From the NCBI GenBank assembly GCA_910576325.1, contig CAJTIM010000002.1, positions 250,501-314,500 of the forward strand: a stretch of DNA of 64,000 nt, in the 5' to 3' direction. Below the pieces are notes generated by a model. That model saw nothing but the letters and a program-made list of their open reading frames with translations, ran no database searches and was not told the DNA's origin. Source of the stretch: Clostridia bacterium (lineage in GTDB: Bacteria > Bacillota > Clostridia > Lachnospirales > Lachnospiraceae). Below are positions 1 through 8,894 of the stretch, in pieces (the stretch's first letter is position 1; the number at the start of each line of letters is the position of its first letter). Both the position numbers and the translations under genes were made by a program.

Positions 1-678
1 GACGGACTAAAAGACTCCGTGATTGAGATGCTTTCCGGCGGCAGAGTTCGGGTAAATACGGCAACTTTTCACAATGACATGACAACCTTTCACAGTAAGG
101 ATGACGTGCTGACACTTTTGATCCATTTGGGCTATCTTGCATATGATTTTGCCAGTCAGGAGGTATTTATTCCCAATTATGAGATTTCCGGAGAGTTTAA
201 AACAGCACTCCAGGGAGCAGGCTGGGATGCAGTCGTGAAAGCAGTAGATAAGTCGGAACAATTGCTGAGAAACACCTGGAATAAAAAAGAGGATCTGGTG
301 GCAGCGGCGTTGAAGCAGATGCACATGGAAACCTCGCTCCTAACCTACAACGATGAAAATTCTCTTTCCTGTATCATGTCGCTGGCTTACTACAGCGCAC
401 GTATTTATTACACAGAGATTCGTGAACTTCCAACAGGTGAGGGGTATGCGGACATTGTGTATCTCCCAAGGAAAAATCATCTTGATAAACCGGCCCTGAT
501 CATAGAATTGAAATGGGATAAATCAAAAAAGGGTGCCATTGAACAGATAAAAGAGCGAAAATATGGAAAGGCATTGGAGGATTATTCCGGAAACCTGCTG
601 CTTGTGGGGATCAACTATGACAGAAAAACAAAAAAGCATGAGTGTGTCATTGAGGAATACAGGAAACCACAAGCTTAA
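1..678 (+). CDS. PD-(D/E)XK nuclease-domain protein, 5'-truncated (AAA-ATPase-like family)
   Basis: The frame is open from the first base, so the true start lies outside the window; 225 C-terminal residues are visible. Near the end, an acidic GEGYADIVYLP stretch is followed by ALIIELKW, the D...(E)xK core of the PD-(D/E)XK nuclease-like fold. This domain typically closes the large clostridial proteins that begin with an AAA-ATPase-like domain (families formerly DUF1703 and AAA-ATPase_like). These proteins are multicopy in gut Clostridia and their role is unknown; defence or mobile-element regulation has been suggested. The stop codon overlaps the stop of the convergent histidine kinase in a shared TTAA. 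The N-terminal ATPase part cannot be checked here. Confidence 0.75.
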   Translation, partial: DGLKDSVIEMLSGGRVRVNTATFHNDMTTFHSKDDVLTLLIHLGYLAYDFASQEVFIPNYEISGEFKTALQGAGWDAVVKAVDKSEQLLRNTWNKKEDLVAAALKQMHMETSLLTYNDENSLSCIMSLAYYSARIYYTEIRELPTGEGYADIVYLPRKNHLDKPALIIELKWDKSKKGAIEQIKERKYGKALEDYSGNLLLVGINYDRKTKKHECVIEEYRKPQA

Positions 679-1949
679 AGTACAATGGTAAAGGTACTTC
701 CTCCCCCCGGCGTATCGCCCACCAGGATCTTCCCCTGGTGGGCTTTTATAATCTCAGAAGCAATAGACAGTCCAAGTCCAAAGTGCCCTTTTTGATTGCG
801 GGATCGATCCGCTCGGTAAAATCGATCAAATATGCGAGGCTTTTCGTAATCCGAAATACCAATTCCGTTGTCAGCAACACAAATTCGGTAAAATTTTCCG
901 TCATAAGCAAGCGACAGGCAGATGTGTCCCTGCTCCGGCGTATAGCTGACCGCATTGTGCAGCAGGATAGAAAGCACCTGCCTGATGCGTCCCGGATCAC
1001 AGGCACAGGGAGGAAGTGCAGTCTCCGGAAGCTTAATAGAGAGACGGATGGATTTTTCGGCCGCTACCGGTTCAAAAGCTTCAAAAGTTTCCAATAAAAG
1101 CGTATCCAGCTCCGCGGAACGCATTTCCACGGACCAGGTATGTGCTTCCATGCCGGACAGCAGAAGCATATCATCAATCAAACCGGACATACGCATCCCT
1201 TCCGATTGAATGGAATCCAGAAAATGAGCCCGTTCCGCCTCATTTCCGCGGCGGGAAGCGGATGCACAGGAGAGAATCACAGCCAGAGGCGTGCGGAGCT
1301 CATGGGAGGCCGCCGCAACAAACTGTGTCTGCCGCCGCTGGTTTTCCTCCAGAGGCAGAAGGAGCTTCCTGGTAAAATACCATGCAAACAGGAACAGGGC
1401 GCCTGCGGCCAGTGCGGTGAGAAGGGCAAAAAGAATCCTTTGGGAGTGTATCTGCTGCCTCAATGCGGTGAGAGGCATTAAAACCATAATCTTAAGCGCA
1501 CCGCCGCTGCGCTCGTGGATGATGGCACAGCCGTAGTAATCGGAGGCACCGCGGCCCTTGGAGGAAAAGTCAAACTCCATGCGGTAGACAGGGGAATCTT
1601 CAAAGGAAGAAAATGCAAAACGTGTCTCAAAATAGCTCCATGCTGCGGTAAAAATTTCATCCCGGACAGGGGAGGACTGATGCTTGAAAAGCAGAGGAAC
1701 CTCATTGTCTGCGATTTGGATATGGTAAGTACCCTGGTCCTCAATCTTGGCAAGCTGTTCCCAGGTAAGGACGTGGTTTTCCGTGAGGATGTCGGCAATA
1801 TCTTCCATTTCATTTTGAAAGGAAGTAAAGCTGCTGTCCTTTAAGCTCTTTTCGGAAATATAGAGATAGCCGCAGGACATTACGACCAATATGAAACATG
1901 TAATACTGGCGCAAAGGAGAGCCAGACGAAAATGTACCTTGCGAAACAT
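675..1949 (-). CDS. Sensor histidine kinase
   Basis: A 424-residue membrane-bound sensor kinase that should autophosphorylate and pass phosphate to the response regulator encoded just upstream. Residues 8-31 and about 171-192 are membrane segments, flanking a ~140-residue extracellular sensor region with no motif I recognise. The HisKA box reads SHELRTPL with His216 as phospho-acceptor, and the ATPase domain carries DNGIGIS and GLGLSIA (N and G boxes). AAGGAGT sits 5 bases before the ATG. The regulator ends 62 bases upstream, so the two are probably co-transcribed. No adjacent transporter shows what is sensed. Confidence 0.93.
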   Translation of the reverse strand: MFRKVHFRLALLCASITCFILVVMSCGYLYISEKSLKDSSFTSFQNEMEDIADILTENHVLTWEQLAKIEDQGTYHIQIADNEVPLLFKHQSSPVRDEIFTAAWSYFETRFAFSSFEDSPVYRMEFDFSSKGRGASDYYGCAIIHERSGGALKIMVLMPLTALRQQIHSQRILFALLTALAAGALFLFAWYFTRKLLLPLEENQRRQTQFVAAASHELRTPLAVILSCASASRRGNEAERAHFLDSIQSEGMRMSGLIDDMLLLSGMEAHTWSVEMRSAELDTLLLETFEAFEPVAAEKSIRLSIKLPETALPPCACDPGRIRQVLSILLHNAVSYTPEQGHICLSLAYDGKFYRICVADNGIGISDYEKPRIFDRFYRADRSRNQKGHFGLGLSIASEIIKAHQGKILVGDTPGGGSTFTIVL

Positions 1950-2011
1950 AAAGACTCCTTCCCGGAATGTGACTGGTTTTGCTTCGGCATGTAAAACGAA
2001 ACGGGTTTTTG

Positions 2012-2686
2012 TTACTTGTCTTCTAACCGGTAGCCGATTCCCCGGACTGTCTTAATACTGACGGCGCTTCCTGCCGATTTCAGCCTCCGGCGAAGAAAAT
2101 GAACGTAATTATCCAGATTTCCTTCCTCCACATCGCTGTCCATGCCCCAGACTCGTGTGAGCAGAAGGGAACGGGATAGGGTTTGACCGGAATTGCGCAG
2201 AAAAGCTTCCAGAAGCGTTCCCTCCCGCCTGGACAGGCTGCAGGAACCTGTGGGTCCGGTAAGCGTATTTTCTCCCGGATAGTAAGTTAAATCACCGAGA
2301 GCAAGCTGATCATCCTGTGTCATATGCCGGGGCCTGCGGGCAACGCAGCGAATCCGTGCCATTAACTCCTCAAAAGCAAAGGGCTTCACCAGGTAGTCGT
2401 CCGCGCCGGAGTCCAGGCCGTTTACCTTATCATCCAGGGTTCCGAGGGCCGTAATAAGAATTACCGGCGTCTCATTGTGAGCCCGACGCATCCGGGAGAG
2501 AACCTCCGTGCCGCTAAGGTGGGGAAGCATCCGGTCCAGGAGAACCAGGTCATGAATTTTTTCTTCTATATAATAAAGTGCCTCCTCTCCGTCCCGGCAG
2601 GTATCTACCAGAAAGCCCTCCTTCTTTAGCTGAAAGGCCAGGGATTCATTTAGTTTTTCATCGTCTTCTACTAATAAAATTCGCAT
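2012..2686 (-). CDS. OmpR-family response regulator
   Basis: A 224-residue DNA-binding response regulator, partner of the downstream histidine kinase. The receiver domain starts MRILLVEDDE (acidic pair Asp8/Asp9), with Asp51 in LLDRMLP as the phosphorylation site, the conserved Thr in ITALG, and Lys in LVKPFAFEE. The C-terminal half is a winged helix ending with the typical TVRGIGYRLE. The start at 2686 was chosen because CAGGAGC lies just upstream and the protein then begins exactly at the receiver fold; a longer frame exists but has no ribosome site and adds non-conserved residues. Confidence 0.93.
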   Translation of the reverse strand: MRILLVEDDEKLNESLAFQLKKEGFLVDTCRDGEEALYYIEEKIHDLVLLDRMLPHLSGTEVLSRMRRAHNETPVILITALGTLDDKVNGLDSGADDYLVKPFAFEELMARIRCVARRPRHMTQDDQLALGDLTYYPGENTLTGPTGSCSLSRREGTLLEAFLRNSGQTLSRSLLLTRVWGMDSDVEEGNLDNYVHFLRRRLKSAGSAVSIKTVRGIGYRLEDK

Positions 2687-2764
2687 AATAGCTCCTGTAG
2701 GGAATTTCTCATATGGTCTGTCCGGCAATCGGATTTCGCATGAGAGATAATTTGTAATGCACAT

Positions 2765-2770
2765 ATTATA
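2765..2770 (-). promoter_or_regulatory. -10 element of the two-component operon (weak -35)
   Basis: On the minus strand a TATAAT hexamer lies about 80 bases before the response-regulator start. No good -35 is present at 17 bases, which would fit an activator-dependent promoter. A 10-base palindrome CTAAATTTAG lies immediately upstream of the hexamer. Confidence 0.35.
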
Positions 2771-2851
2771 ACTAAATTTAGCATATAAATCTTTAATATT
2801 TCTCTAAATTTTATAGCTGAATTCTGTGTAGGGGAGCTGGGGGAATAACAC

Positions 2852-2893
2852 AAAAAATGTGCCGCAAAAGCGGCTGGAATACTTTTGCGGCAC
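2852..2893 (-). terminator. Rho-independent terminator of the transaldolase-malic enzyme operon
   Basis: GTGCCGCAAAAG (2859-2870) and CTTTTGCGGCAC (2882-2893) form a perfect 12-bp stem with an 11-base loop. Read leftward, it is followed by six T. It sits 38 bases after the malic enzyme stop; there is no T run on the plus side, so it acts on the minus strand only. Confidence 0.92.
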
Positions 2894-2930
2894 AATTGAA
2901 AAAGAAAAATTAAAAAAGAAGTAAACTGTT

Positions 2931-4118
2931 TTAAATGCGGGCAACTCCCGAAGCCCGGGCGGCGTCCGCCACGGCGGCGGCAACTGTCAGCCCGACTCTT
3001 GGATCAAAGGCCGCCGGAATAATATAATCCTCGGACAGCTCTTCATCCGAAATCAAACCGGCCAGCGCCTTCGCAGCGGCCAGCTTCATTGCGTCGTTGA
3101 TATCCCTGGCCCGGACATCGAAAGCGCCGCGGAAAATACCGGGAAAAGCCAGCACATTGTTAATCTGATTCGGAAAATCACTCCGGCCTGTAGCAATCAC
3201 TCTTGCACCGCCGGCTCTTGCATCATCCGGAAAAATCTCCGGAGTAGGATTGGCGCAGGCGAAAATAATAGCATCCTTAGCCATGGTTTTTACCATATCC
3301 GTCGTTAAGATACCGGGCGCGCTGACCCCGATAAAGGCATCGGCCCCCTTGACAACATCCGCAAGGCCGCCGGAAAGACATTCAGGATTGGTGACCCTGG
3401 CAATTTCCTCCTTCACCGGATTCATTCCTGCTTCCCGCCCTTCATAAATAGCGCCTGTGCGGTCGCACAGAGTAATATTGCGGATTCCTGCGGTCAGAAG
3501 CAGACGGGTAATGGAGATAGCTGCCGCCCCAGCGCCGTTGATAACCAGCCGAATCTCTTCCTTATTCTTACCTACCAGCCGGAGGGCGTTGGTTAAACCG
3601 GCCAATGTAATGACGGCGGTTCCGTGCTGATCGTCATGAAAAATGGGAATATCGCATTTCTCTTTAAGACGCTTTTCGATTTCGAAGCACCGGGGAGCGG
3701 AGATGTCTTCCAGATTCACGCCCCCGAAGCTGCCGGAAATCAGATAAATTGTATTGACAATATCATCTACCTCTTTGCTCTTAATGCAGAGCGGAAAAGC
3801 GTCCACATCGCCAAACTCTTTGAAAAGGACACATTTTCCTTCCATAACCGGCATTCCGGCCTCCGGCCCGATATCGCCGAGACCGAGCACTGCCGTTCCG
3901 TCCGTGACAACCAGACAGCTATTCCAACGATTGGTATACTCATAAGATTTACTGATGTCTTTTTGAATTTCCAGACAAGGCTCTGCCACTCCCGGTGTAT
4001 AAGCCAGAGACAAATCCTCTCTGGTCTTAACGGAAACTTTGGAAGCGACCTCGATTTTTCCCTTCCATTGCTTGTGAAGCTCCAGGCTTTGCTCCGCAAT
4101 TGTTTTTGTTTCACCCAT
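2931..4118 (-). CDS. Malic enzyme (oxaloacetate-decarboxylating malate dehydrogenase)
   Basis: Converts L-malate to pyruvate and CO2 with reduction of NAD(P). The 395-residue protein is the short bacterial type without the phosphotransacetylase-like tail. Visible are the catalytic Tyr region (YTPGVAEPC), the Lys region (EGKCVLFKEFG), the metal-binding FHDDQHGTA, a Rossmann NGAGAAAIS and ACANPTPEI. The start at 4118 was preferred over an ATG 9 bases upstream, because AGGAGG is only 1 base from that ATG but 10 from this one. It is the last gene of a six-gene operon; the AGGAGG overlaps the sucD stop. In this setting it probably turns pathway-derived malate into pyruvate, which is inference. Confidence 0.92.
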   Translation of the reverse strand: MGETKTIAEQSLELHKQWKGKIEVASKVSVKTREDLSLAYTPGVAEPCLEIQKDISKSYEYTNRWNSCLVVTDGTAVLGLGDIGPEAGMPVMEGKCVLFKEFGDVDAFPLCIKSKEVDDIVNTIYLISGSFGGVNLEDISAPRCFEIEKRLKEKCDIPIFHDDQHGTAVITLAGLTNALRLVGKNKEEIRLVINGAGAAAISITRLLLTAGIRNITLCDRTGAIYEGREAGMNPVKEEIARVTNPECLSGGLADVVKGADAFIGVSAPGILTTDMVKTMAKDAIIFACANPTPEIFPDDARAGGARVIATGRSDFPNQINNVLAFPGIFRGAFDVRARDINDAMKLAAAKALAGLISDEELSEDYIIPAAFDPRVGLTVAAAVADAARASGVARI

Positions 4119-4132
4119 GAAACACATTCCTC

Positions 4133-5017
4133 CTAGATTCTGCCATCTTTTTTCAGCTTCAACAGAATATCAATAATATGCTGCGTGCTGTCCGCGCAGT
4201 AAACGCCGGCATCACGGAGGGCCTTTTCCTTATGCTCCGCGCTTCCCGTTCCGTCTGCGGATACGATAGCGCCGGCATGGCCCATGCTGCGGCCTTTGGG
4301 AGCATTTTTTCCGGCAATTAGAGCAACCACCGGTTTTGAGAAATGCTCCTTAATGTAAGCGGCAGCCAGCTCTTCCTCGCTTCCGCCGATCTCTCCGATG
4401 ATAACTACGGCTTTCGTATCGGGATCCGCCTCAAAATCGGGAAGCAGCTCGACAAAGGTAGTTCCCGGAATCATATCGCCGCCCACACCCACACAGGTAG
4501 ACTGGCCGATTCCGTTGTCCGTCATCATCTTAACCGTCTCATAGCAGTTGGTTGCACTCCGGCTCATCACCCCCACATTTCCCTGAGAGAAGAAATAACC
4601 GGCCATAAATCCGGCCTTGGTCCTGCCGGGAGAAATAACGCCGAAAGAGTTCGGACCGAAGAGCTTAACGCCCCTGGCCTTCGCCAGATGATAGCAGTAC
4701 ATCATATCATGTACCGGAACGTGCTCCGCAATGGTAAATACCATCTTCATACCGGCATCAATGGCTTCCGTCACGGAATCCTTCATGAATTTTGCAGGGA
4801 CAAAGATAACGGTAGCATCCGCACCGGTTGCGGCCACAGCCTCCTTTACGGAGTTGAAAACGGGAACGCCGCAGACTTCCTGGCCGCCCTTTCCCGGGGT
4901 TACGCCGCCTACCACCTTTGTTCCGTATTTAATCATCTGTTCCGTGTGATAGGAGCCTTCCCGGCCGGTGATGCCCTGTACGATTAGCCGAGTGCTTTCG
5001 TCTATTAAAATACTCAT
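4133..5017 (-). CDS. sucD: ADP-forming acyl-CoA (succinyl-CoA-type) ligase, alpha subunit
   Basis: Alpha subunit (294 residues) of a SucCD-type acid-CoA ligase, which interconverts acid + CoA + ATP with acyl-CoA + ADP + phosphate. The CoA-binding domain shows VQGITGREG and GGVTPGKGG. The phospho-histidine loop is intact in [10 protein letters not shown], and [10 protein letters not shown] is the usual glutamate region. The ATG at 5017 overlaps the sucC stop as ATGA, with AGGAGG 8 bases upstream. Being placed with an acylating aldehyde dehydrogenase rather than TCA-cycle genes suggests the substrate may be an acid other than succinate (malate, sulfoacetate or another), but sequence alone does not decide this. 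Confidence 0.9.
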   Translation of the reverse strand: MSILIDESTRLIVQGITGREGSYHTEQMIKYGTKVVGGVTPGKGGQEVCGVPVFNSVKEAVAATGADATVIFVPAKFMKDSVTEAIDAGMKMVFTIAEHVPVHDMMYCYHLAKARGVKLFGPNSFGVISPGRTKAGFMAGYFFSQGNVGVMSRSATNCYETVKMMTDNGIGQSTCVGVGGDMIPGTTFVELLPDFEADPDTKAVVIIGEIGGSEEELAAAYIKEHFSKPVVALIAGKNAPKGRSMGHAGAIVSADGTGSAEHKEKALRDAGVYCADSTQHIIDILLKLKKDGRI

Positions 5018-6177
5018 AGTCTGTCCCTCCTGTCTGCCAATGCTTTTACACATTCCCGCAAGCCGGGAACAGATACAATATCCACATCCTTGATGCTGTC
5101 AATGGTTGCCAGGCCTATTTCCTTATTGGTGCCTTCCATGCGGACCACCACAATCTTGTCCTGGTGCGCTTCCTCCAGCGCCATCTTAACGCCCCCTGCC
5201 ACCTCGTCGCAGCGGGTGATTCCGCCGAAGATATTGATAAGCAGAGCCTTTGCTCCCGGCGTGGAGAGCAGAATCCGAATGGCTTCCTTGATGCGATCGG
5301 AGGTTGCCCCGCCGCCCAGATCCAGAACGGCGCTGACCTTCATCCCTTCCCTGGAAATGAGATCGATACAGCTCATCAGCATACCGGAACCATTGGAGAC
5401 AACGGTGATTGTACCCTCCTCATCCACGGGGATATAAAGGAAGTTGTATTCCGCCGCCTCTTTGATAAGCGGATTATCCGGCTGAAGCTTTGTGGCAAAC
5501 TCCTGAATATCCGGAAGGCGGAACATGGCGCTGTCATCAATATCAATCTTTCCGTCCAAAGCAACCAATTGATCCGTCTCATTGATAACAAGAGGATTGA
5601 TTTCCACCAGCATACAGTTATAGTCTATAAAGGCGGCATACAGCTTGGTGAGCATAGCGGTGAGCTGTTTTTTGTAGGACAGATCCATTCCGGATTTGGA
5701 GAGGAGGTATGCAGCCATATAATCCTTGATGCCCACAAAGGGATCTACAACGATTTTGATAATCTTATCCGGATCCTCCTTGGCGGTCTGCTCGATCTCC
5801 ATTCCGCCGTTGGCGGAAAAGATAATAATCGGGCATTTGGTCAGGCGGTCCAGCATAATGGAGAGGTAGAGCTCCGTCTTATTGTTCTCGGATTTTTCTA
5901 CAATGAGGAGCTGATTAACCTTGTATCCTCTGAGCTCGGTAAAAAGCAGATCCTTACAATGTTTTTTGGCTTCCTCCGGCGTGTCGGCAAAGCGGATACC
6001 GCCGGCTTTGCCTCTGCCGCCGATTTGAACCTGGGCTTTTACAACCACAGGGTAGGAGAGACCGGCCTTTTCAATTTCGCTCTCCATATTTTCGGAGGAA
6101 TCAATGACACAGCCGTTCATAGTTGGAACACCGTACTTGTCAAAGAGCTCCTTGGCTTTATATTCTAATAATTTCAA
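5014..6177 (-). CDS. sucC: ADP-forming acyl-CoA (succinyl-CoA-type) ligase, beta subunit
   Basis: Beta subunit, 387 residues, the normal length for the family. It opens with KLLEYKAKELFDKYG and an ATP-grasp domain (VVKAQVQIGGRGKAGGI) and ends with the CoA-ligase flavodoxin-like domain (LLINIFGGITRCDEVAGG). The start codon is TTG, 6 bases after the upstream gene's stop; the GGGGG preceding it overlaps that stop codon. It is translationally coupled to sucD by a 4-base overlap. Together the pair can either activate an imported acid at the cost of ATP or make ATP from an acyl-CoA formed by the neighbouring dehydrogenase. Confidence 0.9.
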   Translation of the reverse strand: MKLLEYKAKELFDKYGVPTMNGCVIDSSENMESEIEKAGLSYPVVVKAQVQIGGRGKAGGIRFADTPEEAKKHCKDLLFTELRGYKVNQLLIVEKSENNKTELYLSIMLDRLTKCPIIIFSANGGMEIEQTAKEDPDKIIKIVVDPFVGIKDYMAAYLLSKSGMDLSYKKQLTAMLTKLYAAFIDYNCMLVEINPLVINETDQLVALDGKIDIDDSAMFRLPDIQEFATKLQPDNPLIKEAAEYNFLYIPVDEEGTITVVSNGSGMLMSCIDLISREGMKVSAVLDLGGGATSDRIKEAIRILLSTPGAKALLINIFGGITRCDEVAGGVKMALEEAHQDKIVVVRMEGTNKEIGLATIDSIKDVDIVSVPGLRECVKALADRRDRL

Positions 6178-6183
6178 GTTTTC

Positions 6184-7548
6184 TTACCCCCAGATTTCTT
6201 CGTCGGTAGGCGCAGCGGCTCTCGGTCTTACGGTGGCGATGCGGCTTACGTTGAACAGATGCTTCCAGCTCAGGTTTTCGCTGATGGTATTGCCGCCCCA
6301 GCTTCCGCAGCCCAGGGTGGTTGTTGCGGACAGGCTGTTGAACAGGCTTCCGCCGTTGTTGGTGGCGCATACTTGATTGATCAGGAACCTGGATACGGGA
6401 AGAACCTCCGCAGCCGCCTCAATGTGCTCCTGATTGTTGGAGTGGATGGCGACGCTGTGGCCCCGCCCCTCTACGGCCAGATTTGCGTCCGCGATTGCAA
6501 TTGCCTCCTCCCAGGTATTGTAGGTATACAGAGACATAACGGGGCACATTTTTTCCTTGGAGAAGTAGTCTTCTTTTCCGTAGGCGGGAGCTTTGACCAG
6601 AAGTACACGGGTATCGGAGGGCACCTTGATGCCGGCGGCTTCGGCTACTTTGAGAGCGGACTGGCCCACCAGATCCTTGTTCATCACACCGCCCGGGAAC
6701 ATGGCCTCCCGAAGTGCGTCAATCTGGGCGGGATCATCCACCAGAACACCGCCGTTTTTCTTATACTCGGCAATCAGCTCATCTGCTTTGGCAGCGGGAG
6801 TAATGGCATTCTGCTCACCGGAACAAATAATACCATTGTCAAAAATACGCCCCTCAATAATCATGGGAACAGTCTTGGCATAATCCACATCATCGTCCAG
6901 AATACACTGTACGTTGCCGGCGCCTACGCCGTAGGAGGGCTTCCCGGAGGAATAAGCGGCCTTCACAACACCGGGGCCTCCGGTAGCCAGAACCACATCA
7001 CAGGTCTTCATCAGAAGGCCGGAGATCTCCATTGTGGGCTCAGGAACGCATTGTATCAGGTTTTCCGGTGCTCCGAGCTTTGCCAGACGTTCGTTGATAA
7101 GCTCAACGGTTTTGGTGCTGCACTCCTTGGAGCGAGGATGGGGTCCTACGATAATGGCATTGCGCCCCTTTACGGCAAACATGGCGTTGCACATGGGAGT
7201 TACGATTGGGTTGGTGGTAGGGGTGATGGCGGCAACTACGCCCATGGGCTTAGCGACCTCAATGATACCCTGCTCCGGATAACGGTTGATGATGCCGACG
7301 CTCTTTTTGCCCTTCAGATCATTCCAGATCACGCGGGCTTTTCCTTTGTTCTTGGCCACCTTGTTTTCGTAAACGCCCATACGTGTTTCTTCTACCGCCA
7401 TTTTTGCCAGCATTTCCGCGTTGTCGTATACGGTCCTGGCAATCTCCCGGCAGAGAGCGTCCACCTGTTCCTGGGTATAATTTTCAATCTGCTTCTGAGC
7501 CGCACGGGCCTTTTCCACGAGACCTTCCACATATTCTTTTGCTTCCAT
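6184..7548 (-). CDS. CoA-acylating aldehyde dehydrogenase
   Basis: Interconverts an aldehyde + CoA + NAD with an acyl-CoA + NADH. The 454-residue protein belongs to the short acylating group that includes acetaldehyde (EutE/AdhE N-terminal), succinate-semialdehyde and sulfoacetaldehyde (SauS) dehydrogenases. It has ITPTTNPIVTP near residue 110, a glycine-rich ATGGPGVVKAAY, and the catalytic Cys242 in FDNGIICSGEQ. The start MEAKEYVEG at 7548 was chosen over an ATG 12 bases upstream that directly abuts the AAAGG. It sits directly before sucC, so acyl-CoA can pass between the two enzymes. The true aldehyde is not deducible; the succinate- or sulfoacetaldehyde type is as likely as acetaldehyde. 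Confidence 0.88.
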   Translation of the reverse strand: MEAKEYVEGLVEKARAAQKQIENYTQEQVDALCREIARTVYDNAEMLAKMAVEETRMGVYENKVAKNKGKARVIWNDLKGKKSVGIINRYPEQGIIEVAKPMGVVAAITPTTNPIVTPMCNAMFAVKGRNAIIVGPHPRSKECSTKTVELINERLAKLGAPENLIQCVPEPTMEISGLLMKTCDVVLATGGPGVVKAAYSSGKPSYGVGAGNVQCILDDDVDYAKTVPMIIEGRIFDNGIICSGEQNAITPAAKADELIAEYKKNGGVLVDDPAQIDALREAMFPGGVMNKDLVGQSALKVAEAAGIKVPSDTRVLLVKAPAYGKEDYFSKEKMCPVMSLYTYNTWEEAIAIADANLAVEGRGHSVAIHSNNQEHIEAAAEVLPVSRFLINQVCATNNGGSLFNSLSATTTLGCGSWGGNTISENLSWKHLFNVSRIATVRPRAAAPTDEEIWG

Positions 7549-7649
7549 GATGAAAAACATCCTTTCTTTAAAATGTAATAACGGGTTATCGGGTTGCCAT
7601 AAGCTCCGGGGGAAACGGAATTTATGCTGCAGCAGAGTAAAATATAGCT

Positions 7650-8894
7650 CTATGTACAGGGGAGTGTGGAACCGCCATAGGGCATGACGATCACGGACGC
7701 GTCCCTGCCGTAACGCTCCAGAGCGGCATCAAGCTCCGCCTGGGGATTCGTACCGGGGATTAAATGGATGCTGCGGACAAAATCAGGGTCCAGATCGCTG
7801 CATAGAATTATCCCGGCTTTTTCCAAAACCATAGCGATAGCGGCAGCCTTATGACCGCCAAGCTGGAAATCCTGAGAAATATGCTCAATCATATCGTGAG
7901 CCTTTTCATGCCCGGTCATCCATTTTTCAAAGACGCCCTCCCCTAAACCTTCATAAGCGGAGGCGGTCCAAATGATGCAGCCGCCGTCCCTTACGGCATG
8001 TTTAGAATTATCCAAAGCCTTTTGGGCCTGATAAAGATTGATATCCTTGGGGTATCCGCCTGCGGACACAACCACAATATCAGCCTTTTTTGGAATCCGA
8101 ACCTTGTAGAGCCGGTCCAGAAAACGGCAGCCTTCCCGGTGCGCTTCGATAAAATGACCCGATACGCAGCGGCGGATTCGCTTCTTTTCGTCCAGCACTA
8201 CATTTACAATAAAATCAACAGGTACAAACCGTTCGCAGACCTCATCGATATCCTCACGAATGGGATTGCCTGCAATGGCGCCGGCCTTGGCTTCTTCCCG
8301 GACCATCCGCGAATGATTGCACTGGATGGCGTCGCGGGTGGATACGCCGGGCATAATTGCCTTGGATCCTCCGCTGTAGCCGGCAAAATAGTGAAATTCA
8401 ATATTGCCCAGGCAGATGCGGATATCGGCATCCGCTACGGGCTTAAAGATATCTACGGGAGTACCCCGGCCCGTGGTGCCCATGTGGGTGAATTCACCTT
8501 TGGAATCAATACAGGCTACCCGGCCGTAGACGGCCTCTCCCACAAGTTTTTTCTTTTCCTCCTCCGTATGAGCCCGGTGGCTTCCCAGAGCAAAGACAAC
8601 GGTAATATCACAATCCGGGATGCCGCCGTCGTTCAGCTCCTTTAACACATGGGGAAGGACCGTGCAGGAGGGCATGGGCCTTGTTATGTCACTGGTGACA
8701 ATCACCGCTTTCTGTCCGGCGGTTACCAAATCTCTCAGGCGCCTGGAACAGATGGGATTTTCAAGGCTGCGGATAACCTCCTCATCGCCCGTCGGCCCTT
8801 CCTCGATGTCATTGGGCATCAGGGTTTTAAGAAAATTGGCATCCGGAATGGTAAGCGTTGTCCGGCTTTTTCCAAAGGGCAGTTGTACATTCAT
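7650..8894 (-). CDS. larA: LarA-family nickel-pincer hydroxyacid racemase/epimerase
   Basis: Homologue (414 residues) of lactate racemase LarA, which inverts alpha-hydroxyacids by hydride transfer to a nickel-pincer nucleotide. The key residues of the family are all visible: Asp69/Arg72 in SDITRP, His106 in ALGSHRAH, His168 and Lys178 in EFHYFAGYSGGSK (the Lys that bonds the cofactor), and His194 in CNHSRM. The gene starts inside the transaldolase stop (ATGA). The LarA family includes malate and other hydroxyacid racemases, so lactate need not be the substrate; malate would fit the malic enzyme in the same operon (inference). The cofactor makers larB, larC and larE are not in the window. Confidence 0.88.
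   Translation of the reverse strand: MNVQLPFGKSRTTLTIPDANFLKTLMPNDIEEGPTGDEEVIRSLENPICSRRLRDLVTAGQKAVIVTSDITRPMPSCTVLPHVLKELNDGGIPDCDITVVFALGSHRAHTEEEKKKLVGEAVYGRVACIDSKGEFTHMGTTGRGTPVDIFKPVADADIRICLGNIEFHYFAGYSGGSKAIMPGVSTRDAIQCNHSRMVREEAKAGAIAGNPIREDIDEVCERFVPVDFIVNVVLDEKKRIRRCVSGHFIEAHREGCRFLDRLYKVRIPKKADIVVVSAGGYPKDINLYQAQKALDNSKHAVRDGGCIIWTASAYEGLGEGVFEKWMTGHEKAHDMIEHISQDFQLGGHKAAAIAMVLEKAGIILCSDLDPDFVRSIHLIPGTNPQAELDAALERYGRDASVIVMPYGGSTLPCT

Noticed and set aside
6259-7578. Long open frame (about 440 codons) antisense to the acylating aldehyde dehydrogenase
   Set aside because: It mirrors the codon pattern of the real gene, has no ribosome site and no recognisable domain.
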